A DNA stretch of 64,000 bases. Source: UBA4416 sp964541155. GTDB taxonomy: Bacteria; Bacteroidota; Bacteroidia; B-17B0; Aurantibacillaceae. This document shows, piece by piece, positions 28,121 through 37,800 of this stretch (position 1 is its first letter; each line of letters begins with the position of its first letter). Below the pieces are notes generated by a model. That model was not told the DNA's origin. It was given only the letters and a program-made list of their open reading frames with translations, and ran no database searches. Where the stretch lies: the NCBI GenBank assembly GCA_964541155.1, contig CAZIPC010000006.1, forward strand, positions 62,001 to 126,000, read 5' to 3'. Position numbers and translations under genes: made by a program.

Positions 28121-29371
28121 ATGTTTTTATATAACCTAGGTATACATGTATTTCAAGTTGGATTAAAATTAGCATCGCTTATTAATCCAAAGGCGAGGTT
28201 ATGGGTAGATGGCAGAAAAAACTGGAAAGAAAACTTTGAATTAAAAGTGTCAGACTTGCAACTAAAACATGCTATATGGGTTCATTGTGCATCATTAGGA
28301 GAGTTTGAACAAGGTAGGCCTGTTATTGAAAAAATTAAAAACCAATATCCTAATCAAAAAATAATTCTAACATTTTTTTCTCCTTCTGGATATGAGATCC
28401 AAAAAAATTATCCCTATGCTGATTTAGTATTTTATTTGCCAATTGATACATCTTTTAATGCTAAATTTTTTATTTCAATTTTAAAGCCTAAAACCGCCAT
28501 ATTTGTAAAGTATGAATTTTGGTTAAATTACTTATTCGAATTAAAAAAACAAAACATTCCTACATTCTTAATCTCAACTGTTATTAAAAAACATCAATCG
28601 TTTTTTAAATGGTATGGCACTAATTTTAGAAAAGCTCTAAAAACTTATACTAAAATTTACACTCAAGATGACTATTCATTAACATTATTAAATAAATTGA
28701 ACGTAAACACCGGTGTTAAATCTGGAGATACAAGGTTTGATAGAGTATTACAAATATGTTCTTCTCCAAAACAAATTAATGAAATTGATACTTTTTCAAA
28801 GAATTCATTTGTTATTGTTGCCGGAAGTTCATGGCAAAAAGACGAAGATTATTTAATAGAGGCGTATCTTCAATTAAAATCAAAACATCCACAGCTTAAA
28901 TTAATAATTGCCCCTCACGAAATTGATAAAAAAAATATAGACCGTTTAAGCAATTTGTTAACTAAAAATAAACTAAACTTTCATTTGTTTTCAGATAATC
29001 TTTCTAGTTATACAAATTCTATTTTAGTTATAAATGCAATTGGATTTTTATCATCTGTGTATCAATATGGAACTGTTGCCTTTATAGGTGGTGGATTTAC
29101 AAATGGTATTCATAATATTTTAGAACCAACGGTTTATGGATTGCCAGTTTTATTTGGACCAAATTACCATAAGTTTAATGAGGCATTTGAAGTGATTGGC
29201 TTAAAAGCTGGTTTTGTTATACATGACGCAAAAGAATTAAGCCAACAGTTAAGTGTACTCATCGAAAATAAAAAAGTATTACATGAATCATCCACTTTTG
29301 CTAAAAATTACGTATTAAAAAACTCTGGAGCAACTAATAAAATTATTAATGGCCTAAAAGAGTACTTGTAA
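28121..29371 (+). CDS. waaA: 3-deoxy-D-manno-octulosonate (Kdo) transferase
   Basis: 416 residues, GT30 family, GT-B fold. N-terminal membrane anchor, then IWVHCASLGEFEQGRP with the catalytic Glu, KTAIFVKYEFWLNYL, and the donor-site VAGSSWQKDEDYL and IAPHEID. The C-terminal GGGFTNGIHNILEPTVYGLPVLFGPNY is diagnostic. It adds Kdo to lipid A precursor at the inner membrane, so the organism makes Kdo-lipid A. Fits with the heptose kinase at the left edge. Confidence 0.94.
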   Translation: MFLYNLGIHVFQVGLKLASLINPKARLWVDGRKNWKENFELKVSDLQLKHAIWVHCASLGEFEQGRPVIEKIKNQYPNQKIILTFFSPSGYEIQKNYPYADLVFYLPIDTSFNAKFFISILKPKTAIFVKYEFWLNYLFELKKQNIPTFLISTVIKKHQSFFKWYGTNFRKALKTYTKIYTQDDYSLTLLNKLNVNTGVKSGDTRFDRVLQICSSPKQINEIDTFSKNSFVIVAGSSWQKDEDYLIEAYLQLKSKHPQLKLIIAPHEIDKKNIDRLSNLLTKNKLNFHLFSDNLSSYTNSILVINAIGFLSSVYQYGTVAFIGGGFTNGIHNILEPTVYGLPVLFGPNYHKFNEAFEVIGLKAGFVIHDAKELSQQLSVLIENKKVLHESSTFAKNYVLKNSGATNKIINGLKEYL

Positions 29372-29392
29372 TACAAATATTAATAAAAGGTA

Positions 29393-30862
29393 TTATCCCA
29401 AGAATATATAACAAAAGACGGTAATCAATAAAATACCAATTATATCTAACACTAAACCAACTTTAAACATGTCTTTAATGTCAATTCGTTTAGTTCCAAA
29501 AACAATGGTATTAGCTGCGGTAGCCACTGGAAGCATAAATCCTAACGAAGCTGCAAACGTAGCAGGAATCATTAGTAGTAGTGGTGGTAAATTTAAATCT
29601 TTTTGTAATGCTATCATCACCGGAATGGCTAATTGAATACTTGCAATATTAGATGCAAATTCACTAATAATAGTAACTATTACACAAATACCAAAAATAA
29701 TAAAAATAATAGGCACTCCTTTTAAGGCTGTTAAACAATGTGCAAGCCAGTCACTTAATCCAGATACATCAAATCCGTAAGCCAAAGCAAAACCACTACC
29801 AAACATTAAAATAATGTCATAACGTATTTTTTTTGCGTCTTCCCATTCTAATAATGCCTCACCTTTGTTTTGTTTACTAGGAACTAAGAATAAAAGTAAA
29901 GCAGCTAAAATAGCTACAGAGGCATCATCTACTAATTTTGGATTAGAGAATAAATGATTCCATCCCTTATAAGTAAATGTTTCAAAAGCAATATCAGAAC
30001 GAGTAAACCATAATAACATGCAGCTCACAAAAATTCCAGCTATCCATTTTTCTTCATAAGAAAATTTACCTAGTATAGTATAGTTGTTTTTAAAATGATG
30101 TTTACCTAAATTAGTAATAGTTACTTTTTTTCGTAAGTAGTAAAAACGTAATACTAAAAATGTAGCTATTAAAAATAGAGCAGATAAAGGAAATCCGATA
30201 GATGCCCATTTTAAAAAATTTAAATCATTTAAATTAGGAAAGGCTTCTTTATATGCTTTAAAAAAATACATATTAGGGGGTGTGCCAACAGGCGTAGCCA
30301 TTCCCCCAATAGTTGCCGAAAATGCTAACCCTAATAAGATGGCTGCAGCAAAACGACTTTTACTTTTTTCTCCATGTATAAATTCATCTGTTTCACTTAT
30401 TAAAGCCATTACAGCTCCAAATAACATCATAGTGGTAGCTGTATTCGAAATCCAGTTACTAATTAAGTATGCTGATAGCATAACACCAAATAAAATATGA
30501 TGAGGTTTAGTTCCTACAATCGATAATATTTTAATGGCAATTCGTTTATGTAAATGCCATTTTTCAATAGCAAAGGCTAACATAAAACCACCTATAAATA
30601 AAAAAATAATACTATCAGTATATTGTTGAGCTACTGATTTAGTATCTGCTATTCCTAACAAAGGCATTATTAAAAATGGAATTAATGCAGTTACTGCTAA
30701 ATGAACAGCTTCTGTAAACCACCATATACTCATCCATACAGCCATGCCTGCCATTAAAGTTACTTTTGAGTTAGAAGGATCTAAATTTGTAAATAGCCAA
30801 ATAAATAATGCCGAAAGAGGGCCTAAAATAATTAAAAGATATTTTGATAAATTTTTACTCAT
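29393..30862 (-). CDS. SLC13/DASS family sodium-dicarboxylate-type transporter
   Basis: 489 residues with 11-12 membrane segments. The DASS motifs are present: SNTATTMMLFGA (first SNT) and SNIASIQLAIPVM (second, with Ile in place of Thr), and the loop ATPVGTPPNMYFFKAY. Members import succinate, malate, citrate or sulfate with sodium. Substrate is not resolved by sequence. Convergent with waaA; a TAAATTTG -7 box precedes it on the reverse strand. Confidence 0.88.
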   Translation of the reverse strand: MSKNLSKYLLIILGPLSALFIWLFTNLDPSNSKVTLMAGMAVWMSIWWFTEAVHLAVTALIPFLIMPLLGIADTKSVAQQYTDSIIFLFIGGFMLAFAIEKWHLHKRIAIKILSIVGTKPHHILFGVMLSAYLISNWISNTATTMMLFGAVMALISETDEFIHGEKSKSRFAAAILLGLAFSATIGGMATPVGTPPNMYFFKAYKEAFPNLNDLNFLKWASIGFPLSALFLIATFLVLRFYYLRKKVTITNLGKHHFKNNYTILGKFSYEEKWIAGIFVSCMLLWFTRSDIAFETFTYKGWNHLFSNPKLVDDASVAILAALLLFLVPSKQNKGEALLEWEDAKKIRYDIILMFGSGFALAYGFDVSGLSDWLAHCLTALKGVPIIFIIFGICVIVTIISEFASNIASIQLAIPVMIALQKDLNLPPLLLMIPATFAASLGFMLPVATAANTIVFGTKRIDIKDMFKVGLVLDIIGILLITVFCYIFLG

Positions 30863-30873
30863 TATACAATAAA

Positions 30874-30881
30874 CAAATTTA
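30874..30881 (-). promoter_or_regulatory. Bacteroidota -7 box (TAAATTTG) for the DASS transporter
   Basis: Reverse strand reads TAAATTTG 12-19 bases upstream of the transporter ATG. The divergent fmt gene starts 35 bases away, so both promoters lie in a gap of about 50 bases. Confidence 0.4.
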
Positions 30882-30915
30882 AGATTTTAACTTTACCAAA
30901 AAATTAATAGTGTCG

Positions 30916-31857
30916 ATGCGAATTATTTTTATGGGAACTCCTGAATTTGCTGTTGCAAGTTTAGATATATTAGTGAAAAACAATTATAATATTGTTGCTG
31001 TTGTTACAGTGCCAGATAAACCAGCCGGTCGTGGTCAGCAAATACAACAATCAGCAGTAAAAAAATATGCATTAGATAAAGGGTTAACTATTTTGCAACC
31101 CGAAAAATTAAAAGACGAATTATTTATTAATGAGTTAAAAAAACTGCATGCTGATTTACAAATAGTAGTTGCTTTTAGAATGTTACCTGAAGTGGTTTGG
31201 AATATGCCGTCATTAGGAACTTATAATCTTCATGGCTCACTATTGCCTAAATATAGGGGAGCAGCTCCTATTAATTGGGCAATTATCAATGGTGAAACAG
31301 AAAGTGGAGTAACTAGCTTTAAATTAAAACATGAAATTGATACAGGTAATATGTTGATGCAGGAGAAAACACCTATTGCTCATACAACTACAGCCGGAGA
31401 ATTACATGATGCACTAATGACATTAGGTGCAGAGGTTATTTTAAAAACAGTAAAAACACTAGAGAGTGGTAAATATGAATTAAAACCTCAAGACGACTCG
31501 CAAAGTATTCATGCTCCAAAATTATTTAAAGAAACCTGTAAAATTAATTGGAATAATACTACTGAAAAAATATATAATTTTATAAGAGGGCTATCTCCTT
31601 ATCCGGCAGCATATACAGAGTTTGTAGATAAAAATAATCAAACATTGGGAGTTAAAATTTTTATTTCTGAGATAGATGAAACTCATCATTCTTATCAAGC
31701 AGGAGCAGTAAAAAGTGATGGTAAAACTTATCTAAAAGTTGCTTGTACTGATGGGTTTATAAATATTAAAGAACTACAAATGGCTGGAAAAAAAAGAATG
31801 TTAGTAGAAGAATTTTTACGAGGTTTTAAAGTGGAGGGTGGATTTAAATTTATATAA
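30916..31857 (+). CDS. fmt: Methionyl-tRNA formyltransferase
   Basis: 313 residues. N-terminal RIIFMGTPEFAVASLDIL, VTVPDKPAGRGQ, and the formyl-tetrahydrofolate-binding NLHGSLLPKYRGAAPINWAI with the catalytic Asn/His, then HEIDTGNMLMQE. The C-terminal OB-fold domain ends in MLVEEFLRGFK. It formylates Met-tRNAi for initiation. ATG at 30916 is chosen; a GTG two codons upstream is possible. Confidence 0.95.
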   Translation: MRIIFMGTPEFAVASLDILVKNNYNIVAVVTVPDKPAGRGQQIQQSAVKKYALDKGLTILQPEKLKDELFINELKKLHADLQIVVAFRMLPEVVWNMPSLGTYNLHGSLLPKYRGAAPINWAIINGETESGVTSFKLKHEIDTGNMLMQEKTPIAHTTTAGELHDALMTLGAEVILKTVKTLESGKYELKPQDDSQSIHAPKLFKETCKINWNNTTEKIYNFIRGLSPYPAAYTEFVDKNNQTLGVKIFISEIDETHHSYQAGAVKSDGKTYLKVACTDGFINIKELQMAGKKRMLVEEFLRGFKVEGGFKFI

Positions 31858-32206
31858 CTTGTAAAGCATTGATATCACTATGTTTTAGAACGTATTGCTT
31901 TATACTTATTAATAAAGTAAATTATTTATAACAGTATAAATATATATCCGTTAATTTAGTAAACTCTTTATTAATAGTTAATCGCACTTATTAAGGGTTG
32001 AAAAAGGCTATTATTAAACATTTTAGCTATTTACTTAAAGTAAAAGCCCCATTATAATAGAGATGCAGCCCATATTTATTAACAAAGTGCCTATTTATTA
32101 ACAAAACGAGCACTTTTTTATATAAAACACTTGACAAATAAGCTTTAGCGCATACATTTGTAATGTAATTAATTTAAAAAAGTTTAACCCTTTAAAACAA
32201 AACAAA
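31858..32206. other. Long AT-rich intergenic region upstream of the HU gene
   Basis: 349 bases without an ORF of note. It contains two copies of TATTTATTAACAAA (about 32074 and 32090), which could be a protein-binding direct repeat, and ends in the strong HU promoter. No tRNA or clear structured RNA was seen. The copies are spaced about 17-18 bases apart, just over 40 bases upstream of the -33 element. Confidence 0.5.
32131..32160 (+). promoter_or_regulatory. Strong Bacteroidota promoter (TTG, 19 bases, TACATTTG) for HU
   Basis: TTGAC at 32131, then 19 bases after the TTG, then exact TACATTTG at 32153-32160. Start of transcription is expected near 32167, leaving about a 40-base leader before the HU ATG at 32207. 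The match to the Bacteroidota consensus is full at both elements. Confidence 0.8.
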
Positions 32207-32488
32207 ATGAACAAAGCAGAATTAATCGAAGCAATCGCAAACGGTTCAAAATTAACTAAAGCTGATGCTGGTCGTGCATTAGATTCAACTATCGAAGCAA
32301 TTGGTAAAGCATTAAAAAAAGGAGACAGAATTTCTTTAGTAGGATTCGGTTCTTTCTCAGTTGCTAAACGTGCTGCACGTATTGGTCGTAACCCTCAAAC
32401 TGGTAAAGAAATTAAAATTGCTGCTAAAAAAGTAGTTAAATTTAAAGCTGGTACTGAGTTAGCAACTAACGTTAACAAAGGAAAATAA
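32207..32488 (+). CDS. HU-family DNA-binding protein
   Basis: 93 residues, the standard HU length. MNKAELIEAIANGSKLTKADA, GDRISLVGFGSFSV, and the DNA-binding arm RAARIGRNPQTGKEIKI are canonical, as is the C-terminal VKFKAG. It bends and compacts chromosomal DNA. Strong promoter upstream and a strong terminator right after it suggest a highly expressed single-gene transcript. Confidence 0.96.
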   Translation: MNKAELIEAIANGSKLTKADAGRALDSTIEAIGKALKKGDRISLVGFGSFSVAKRAARIGRNPQTGKEIKIAAKKVVKFKAGTELATNVNKGK

Positions 32489-32511
32489 TTAGGAAACTAA
32501 TTAATCAGATT

Positions 32512-32541
32512 AACCCTCGAGTTTTACTCGGGGGTTTTTTT
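32512..32541 (+). terminator. Intrinsic terminator after HU
   Basis: AACCCTCGAG, loop TTTTA, CTCGGGGGTT followed by a run of T. GC-rich stem in an AT-rich region. Confidence 0.92.
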
Positions 32542-32579
32542 GTTACCTATATTTCTAATTAAATCGTATTTTTATATCA

Positions 32580-33503
32580 ATGATTAATCGAGAACTTATA
32601 GAACCTTTTTCTAAACTTGAACTACTGTCAAAGCAGGTGGTTGAAGGATTTATAACAGGATTACATAAAAGCCCTTTTCATGGATTTTCTGTAGAGTTTG
32701 CTGAACATCGTATTTATAATAAAGGCGAAAGCACTAAGCATATTGATTGGAAATTATTTGGTAAAACCGATAAACTATTTATTAAGCGTTATGAAGAAGA
32801 AACTAATTTACGTTGTCAAATAATTATCGATACTTCAAATTCAATGCTATTTCCTTTAGATAGAAAGGTAGGAGAAATGAATAAGTTATCTTTTTCGGTG
32901 TATGCAGCAGCAGCTCTTATACAATTATTAAAAAATCAAAGAGACGCTATTGGTATAACCTTTTTTGATAAAGAAATACATAAACATTATTCTGCTAAAA
33001 GTAACCCTTCTCAGCAAAAGATAATGTATCATGAATTAGAGAATTTATTAGATAAAACTGTTTATGAAGAAGTTTTAACTACTCAATCAGCAAAAGCCTT
33101 GGATCAAATAGCTGAAATTATTCATCGTCGCTCGTTAGTGGTTATTTTTAGTGATATGTTTGAGGATCAATCAAATCTTGAATCTATTTTTGCGGCATTA
33201 CAACATTTAAAATATAAAAAACATGATGTTGTTTTATTCCATGTGTCTGATAAAAAACAAGAGCTAGATTTTGAATTCGAAAATCGCCCTCATCATTTTA
33301 TTGATATTGAAACTCAACAGGAAATTAAATTAAATCCTAGTCAGGTAAAAGAAATGTATTTAAAAAAAATACATGAATACACTGAGTCTATTAAGCTTAA
33401 GTGTGGGCAATACAAAATCGATTTTGTAGAAGCAGACATTAATCAAGGTTTTGATACAGTATTACAAACCTATTTAATTAAGCGAGGTTCTCTTTTAAGG
33501 TAA
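32580..33503 (+). CDS. DUF58 domain protein (vWA-like)
   Basis: 307 residues. The DUF58 signature HKSPFHGFSVEFAEHRIYNKGES..HIDWK is present near residues 30-60, and the vWA-like core has IIDTSNSMLFP (DxSxS, MIDAS-like) with VVIFSDMFED later. DUF58 proteins are usually encoded beside a MoxR AAA ATPase and BatA-type proteins; neither is adjacent here. Soluble version lacking the N-terminal membrane segments common in longer homologues. Confidence 0.88.
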   Translation: MINRELIEPFSKLELLSKQVVEGFITGLHKSPFHGFSVEFAEHRIYNKGESTKHIDWKLFGKTDKLFIKRYEEETNLRCQIIIDTSNSMLFPLDRKVGEMNKLSFSVYAAAALIQLLKNQRDAIGITFFDKEIHKHYSAKSNPSQQKIMYHELENLLDKTVYEEVLTTQSAKALDQIAEIIHRRSLVVIFSDMFEDQSNLESIFAALQHLKYKKHDVVLFHVSDKKQELDFEFENRPHHFIDIETQQEIKLNPSQVKEMYLKKIHEYTESIKLKCGQYKIDFVEADINQGFDTVLQTYLIKRGSLLR

Positions 33504-33528
33504 ATATTTCTAATTCCCTATTTATAAA

Positions 33529-33560
33529 AAAACACATTTACTTTTTTGTAAATGTGTTTT
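33529..33560. terminator. Hairpin terminator after the DUF58 gene
   Basis: AAAACACATTTAC, loop TTTTTT, GTAAATGTGTTTT: a perfect 13-base stem, usable in both directions. Confidence 0.75.
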
Positions 33561-33574
33561 AAAACTCTTGATGT

Positions 33575-33609
33575 AAGGAGTAAACTTAGTTCAATTAAGT
33601 TTACTCCTT
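33575..33609. terminator. Second hairpin between DUF58 and M48 genes
   Basis: AAGGAGTAAACTTA, seven-base loop, TAAGTTTACTCCTT: a perfect 14-base stem located 14 bases after the first hairpin. It may serve the convergent M48-clpS transcript. The remaining bases to 33732 hold no gene. Confidence 0.6.
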
Positions 33610-33732
33610 TATATAATAGAATGCGGTAGTTGAATGTAAAATTATGTTTTTATTCGTAACTCAAAGCTATATTTTGGGTACATAAAAGGGTAGGTTACAT
33701 TAAGATGTAGATTTGATTACTTTAAATATCCT

Positions 33733-34536
33733 TTAGTTATTATTTTTATAGTATTTTAAAGCTTCGGGCATAAATGTTTTTAATGTATTTATGCGAGTTT
33801 CATCGCTAGGGTGGGTGCTCAGTAATTCAATAGGTTTAGTTGTTTGATTATTTTTAGCCATACGTTCCCAAAAAGTAATTGCAGCTTCAGGATTATAACC
33901 TCCCATGGCTGCAAATATTAATCCCATTTTATCAGCCTCAGTTTCGTGTGTACGGCTATATCTTAAAACTCCTAAAGTTGTAGTTAATCCGTATGCTTGT
34001 TGAAATAATGTTTGAGTTATAGCTGGCTTTTCTTGCATAGCAGTTGCTAAAACCGCGCCTCCAAATTGTACAATCATATTTTGGCTCATTCGTTCATTAC
34101 CGTGTCTCGCTATAGCATGTGCAATTTCATGTCCCATTACAACTGCAAGACTTGCTTCGTCTTGTGTGATAGTTAGTAATCCTGTATAAACAACTACCTT
34201 GCCTCCAGGCATACACCATGCATTAACTGTTGATTCATCAACAACATTAAATGCCCAATTAAAGCCACTCAACTGCGAACTAAAACCCCTGTCGTTATAA
34301 TATTTTTCGACTGCTTTTTGAATTTTATAACCAACTTTTCTCACTAATAGTGTTCTACTATCAGTTTCTTGTAAAGGCTTATGTTCAGTTAGAAATTTGT
34401 CATATTCTGTTAAACTCATTGTAATCATTTCCGATTCGGGCAATAAATCTAATGATCTACGACCTGTTATGGCATTTCTCTGACACGTAACACAGGCTAT
34501 TGCAATTAAACTAATAATTAAAATCTTTTTTTTCAT
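33733..34536 (-). CDS. M48 family metallopeptidase, periplasmic
   Basis: 267 residues with an N-terminal lipoprotein-like signal (ACVTC; Cys about 18). The zinc motif HEIAHAIARHG near residue 135 and the third ligand region HETEADKMGL (Glu) are those of Ste24p/BepA/LoiP-like M48 peptidases. Such proteins degrade misfolded outer-membrane proteins. The family's N-terminal TGRRSLDLLPESEM is also recognisable. Three bases separate it from clpS. Confidence 0.9.
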   Translation of the reverse strand: MKKKILIISLIAIACVTCQRNAITGRRSLDLLPESEMITMSLTEYDKFLTEHKPLQETDSRTLLVRKVGYKIQKAVEKYYNDRGFSSQLSGFNWAFNVVDESTVNAWCMPGGKVVVYTGLLTITQDEASLAVVMGHEIAHAIARHGNERMSQNMIVQFGGAVLATAMQEKPAITQTLFQQAYGLTTTLGVLRYSRTHETEADKMGLIFAAMGGYNPEAAITFWERMAKNNQTTKPIELLSTHPSDETRINTLKTFMPEALKYYKNNN

Positions 34537-34539
34537 TAT

Positions 34540-34827
34540 TTAATTAATTTCGGCACTTAATCCTTTTTCTAAAAGTATTTGACAGATAGGTTTTAATTTT
34601 TCAAGTGAACCATTTTTTACAGAACATTTACCAGTGTAATGTACCAGTGTTGCGCATTGTTCGGCTTGTATTAAATCATGACCACAATATTTTGTAAGGC
34701 ACTCAATTACCCATTCAAATGTATTGATATCATCGTTGTATAAAATTAAATGTTTTATATTATTTTCTTTAGTTAAAATATCGAGTTCTAATAACTCTTC
34801 GGTATTTGTATAATTATTTGTAATCAT
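34540..34827 (-). CDS. clpS: ATP-dependent Clp protease adaptor ClpS
   Basis: 95 residues. The core LILYNDDINTFEWVIECLTKYCGHDLIQAEQCA matches ClpS: the YNDD(x)NTFE segment forms the N-degron pocket and H57-type HYTGKC ends the domain. It feeds N-end-rule substrates to ClpAP. Divergent N-terminal extension rich in Glu/Asn is usual in the phylum. Sits between the giant SPOR-like gene and M48 on one strand. Confidence 0.92.
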   Translation of the reverse strand: MITNNYTNTEELLELDILTKENNIKHLILYNDDINTFEWVIECLTKYCGHDLIQAEQCATLVHYTGKCSVKNGSLEKLKPICQILLEKGLSAEIN

Positions 34828-34846
34828 ACTTAGGAAATTATAATTA

Positions 34847-37800
34847 TTATTTTGTTAGATATTGAGAGGCTTCAGCACCATATAGTTTTTTACCGTCTTT
34901 ATACACTGTAATGTATGCATCTAATATGCCATATGAAACGGCTTCTTCTTTTAATTTTACTGCATATTCTAAAGCATTAAAATTTCCGATAGTATAAATA
35001 AACAAATCGTTAACAACTTGATGTTTTATTGGCCAGGTTTTGATGTTTAAAAACTTTAAGGCAACATCATCAGGAACTTTATTTTTAAAAGCACCTATTT
35101 GAACTTTAAATGAAATACCTGTTTCATCAGATTTAACGCCGTTAGTTGCCGTTGGTGTTGGAGATTGTTTTACTCCATTTGAAAATGCTTCTGCTTTTGG
35201 TTTAGAAGGTTCTTCATTTAAATTAAGATCAACTTCAATAACAGAGTTTGTTGAGGTCGTTTTTTCTTTTGTAGAATTTGATTTTGGCTTATTTTTTTTA
35301 GTAGGCATTTTAATAGGCTCTTCTATTGTACTCATATCAAGTTCAATAAATGTAACTGTAGGTTCATCTGTTGTAGGAATTATAATAGTTGGAGTTTCTG
35401 ATGAAGATGAGTTTTGTGAAGTTTGAGTTACAGTTTTAATTGTGGCAGTTGTTTCTGCTTTAGGAAAAACGATAGGATTTTCAGCTTCTAATTTTAAGTT
35501 ATTATTTTCTGTAATAAGTTTTTGACCTTCAGAAAAGCCAATCCGTTTGGAGTTATAATAAGCGCTTACAAAAGCATCTTTAATACCTAGCTCAACTACT
35601 TTTTGTTTGTCTAGTAAAGCTTTGTTAGGTTGGTTGTATATTCCTGCTGTATATCGATACAAGCCATTAGGTAATTTTTCACTATAAATTGGTGTTAAAT
35701 TAAATAATTGAGATCCTGATGTTTGACTTGAAAGTACTCCAATTTGAATAGTAAACAACAAGCCATTTATCTTTTCTAATTCACTACTTGTAATAGCACT
35801 TGACGACGTTAAGGTGCTGTTTGCGTTTACTAAATTTGTTGTCGTATTATTGATTTGAGATATTGATGTATTTGTAGGTACATTACTATTGGCTGTAATG
35901 CCTGCACTTGAACTATTAGATGGTTCAATAATTTGCCCGGCAGCTTTGGCTTTTTCGGTTGCTTCATTTAAGTTAATTCTGATGCCGTTATAATATGCTA
36001 CAACAAAAGCATCTTTATATCCTAAGTTTCTTAAATCATTTTTTACAGCATCTGCATTTTTATATTCTATAAAATCGCCTGCCATATATCTGTAATATCC
36101 ACTGGTGGTGGTTTGGGCAATAATTGGGGTTAATCCTTTAAAGGTAGTATTTGGTAAACGATTTCTGAATGCTCCAATTTGAACTTTAAAAATTAATCCA
36201 TCTGGCATTTTTGGGTCTATTGCAATAGGTTTTTCATCAGAGTATACATTTGTATTTTTTACCTCTAACCCATCTATTTTTATTTCAACCAAGTTGGATG
36301 ACGAATTTACAGGTTTATCATTTTTGATTTTTGTAGTTGTGCTTGCAGTATTTTGTTTATTGTTATTAGCTTGTGTGTTGTTCGTAATATTTAAATTATC
36401 TGTAGGATTTGTATTATTTTCTGTTTTAGAGTTATCATTTGGTTGAATATTGATGTTATTTTTAGCAACATCTGAATTAGCAGAAACAAATTGACTTGCT
36501 TCGTATAATAAATTTAAAGCAGCTATTTCTTTTTCGTTGACTTTTGAAAGAAGGTTAGCTTTAATTGATGTTGTTTTTGTTAAAGCTGCTTGAGTATTTA
36601 GTTGTTCAGCTTCTTTTAGTAATTTATCTGAATTTGCTTTTAAATCTAATAATTGTTTATTAGCATTTTTAGTGCTCAAGTAGGTAGTTAAATTTTCATT
36701 TTGCTTTTTAACTTCGTTTTTATTGGCGTTACTTAATGTTGTAAACGCATCTATTTGAGAAGCATTAAGTTTATTTAATTGTTGATTGATAGTACTAGTG
36801 GCTTGATCAATTGAAATGTTTGTAATTGAAGTAGTTTTAAAGGTAGGATTAATTTTATTTAGAATATTGATGGCTGTTTTTTGTTTTTCTAAAGCTTCAT
36901 TTTCTTTTTCTTCGGCACTGCCTAATTTTCCTAACTTTCCTAGTCCATTTGGATATGAATTTGCTTCAATTCTTATAGTTTGAGCTTGTTTAAAATTAAT
37001 TTCTGCTTCAGAAATAAGCATATTAGCCTGCGAAATTTCATCACTTGTTTTTTCACCGGTTATTATTTTAAGTTCTGCTAAATTGTATGTGTTAATTTCA
37101 AAATCAGCTTTATTTTTATTTTGCGAATAGTTTGCCGCATCTATTTTTTTAATTATTGCTATATTTTCATAGTTGTTAGCTATTTTAATTAAACTATCTC
37201 TTTCTTCTTGAGGCTTTGTATTTATATTTTTTCTTATTTCATAAGCCTTGGTGTTTAATTCTTCAGCTTCATTATTTAATAATACTGAATTTTGAAGTGC
37301 ATTGTTTTTAAAGGAAGTTTCGGTAGCTGCTATTAGTGAATTTAAAGCTATTTCATTTTGTTTTATAATTTCAAATTTTTGTTGTATTCCTTCTTTGATA
37401 TCAACTGGTGTGTTTTCGCTCTTAAATAACGTATTAATTTTTATTTCTGGTGTTGTAGTAAAATTCGTTTTTATATTATCTTTTAAGTTAGCTAAAACAT
37501 TAAGTTCCTTTTCATTTTGTTCAGGTGTTTGTATGGTTTTAACATTATCTGATTTAGATAAGTTAGATACCGTTACATTAGTAGAATTTGTGTTAGTTGC
37601 AGTATTGGGATTTAATGCTAAAGTGTTTGTTAATGAAGTATTATCTGTTTGAGAAATAGTAGATGTTATTGTACTAGTTGAATTTGTATTTTGTGTAGGG
37701 TTAGTTTTTATTTCAGTGTTAGTATTTAATGCAATCGTATTTGTTGATGTTGAACTATTGTTGTTGCTTAATGTTATCTCATTAGTTGGTTGATTTAATA

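Noticed and set aside
32580..33503. MoxR-Bat aerotolerance operon suggested by the DUF58 gene
   Set aside because: No MoxR ATPase or BatA/B/D genes are adjacent.
37302..37652. Forward frame inside the large SPOR-like gene
   Set aside because: Antisense of a helical Lys/Glu/Asn-rich segment; no start context or domain.
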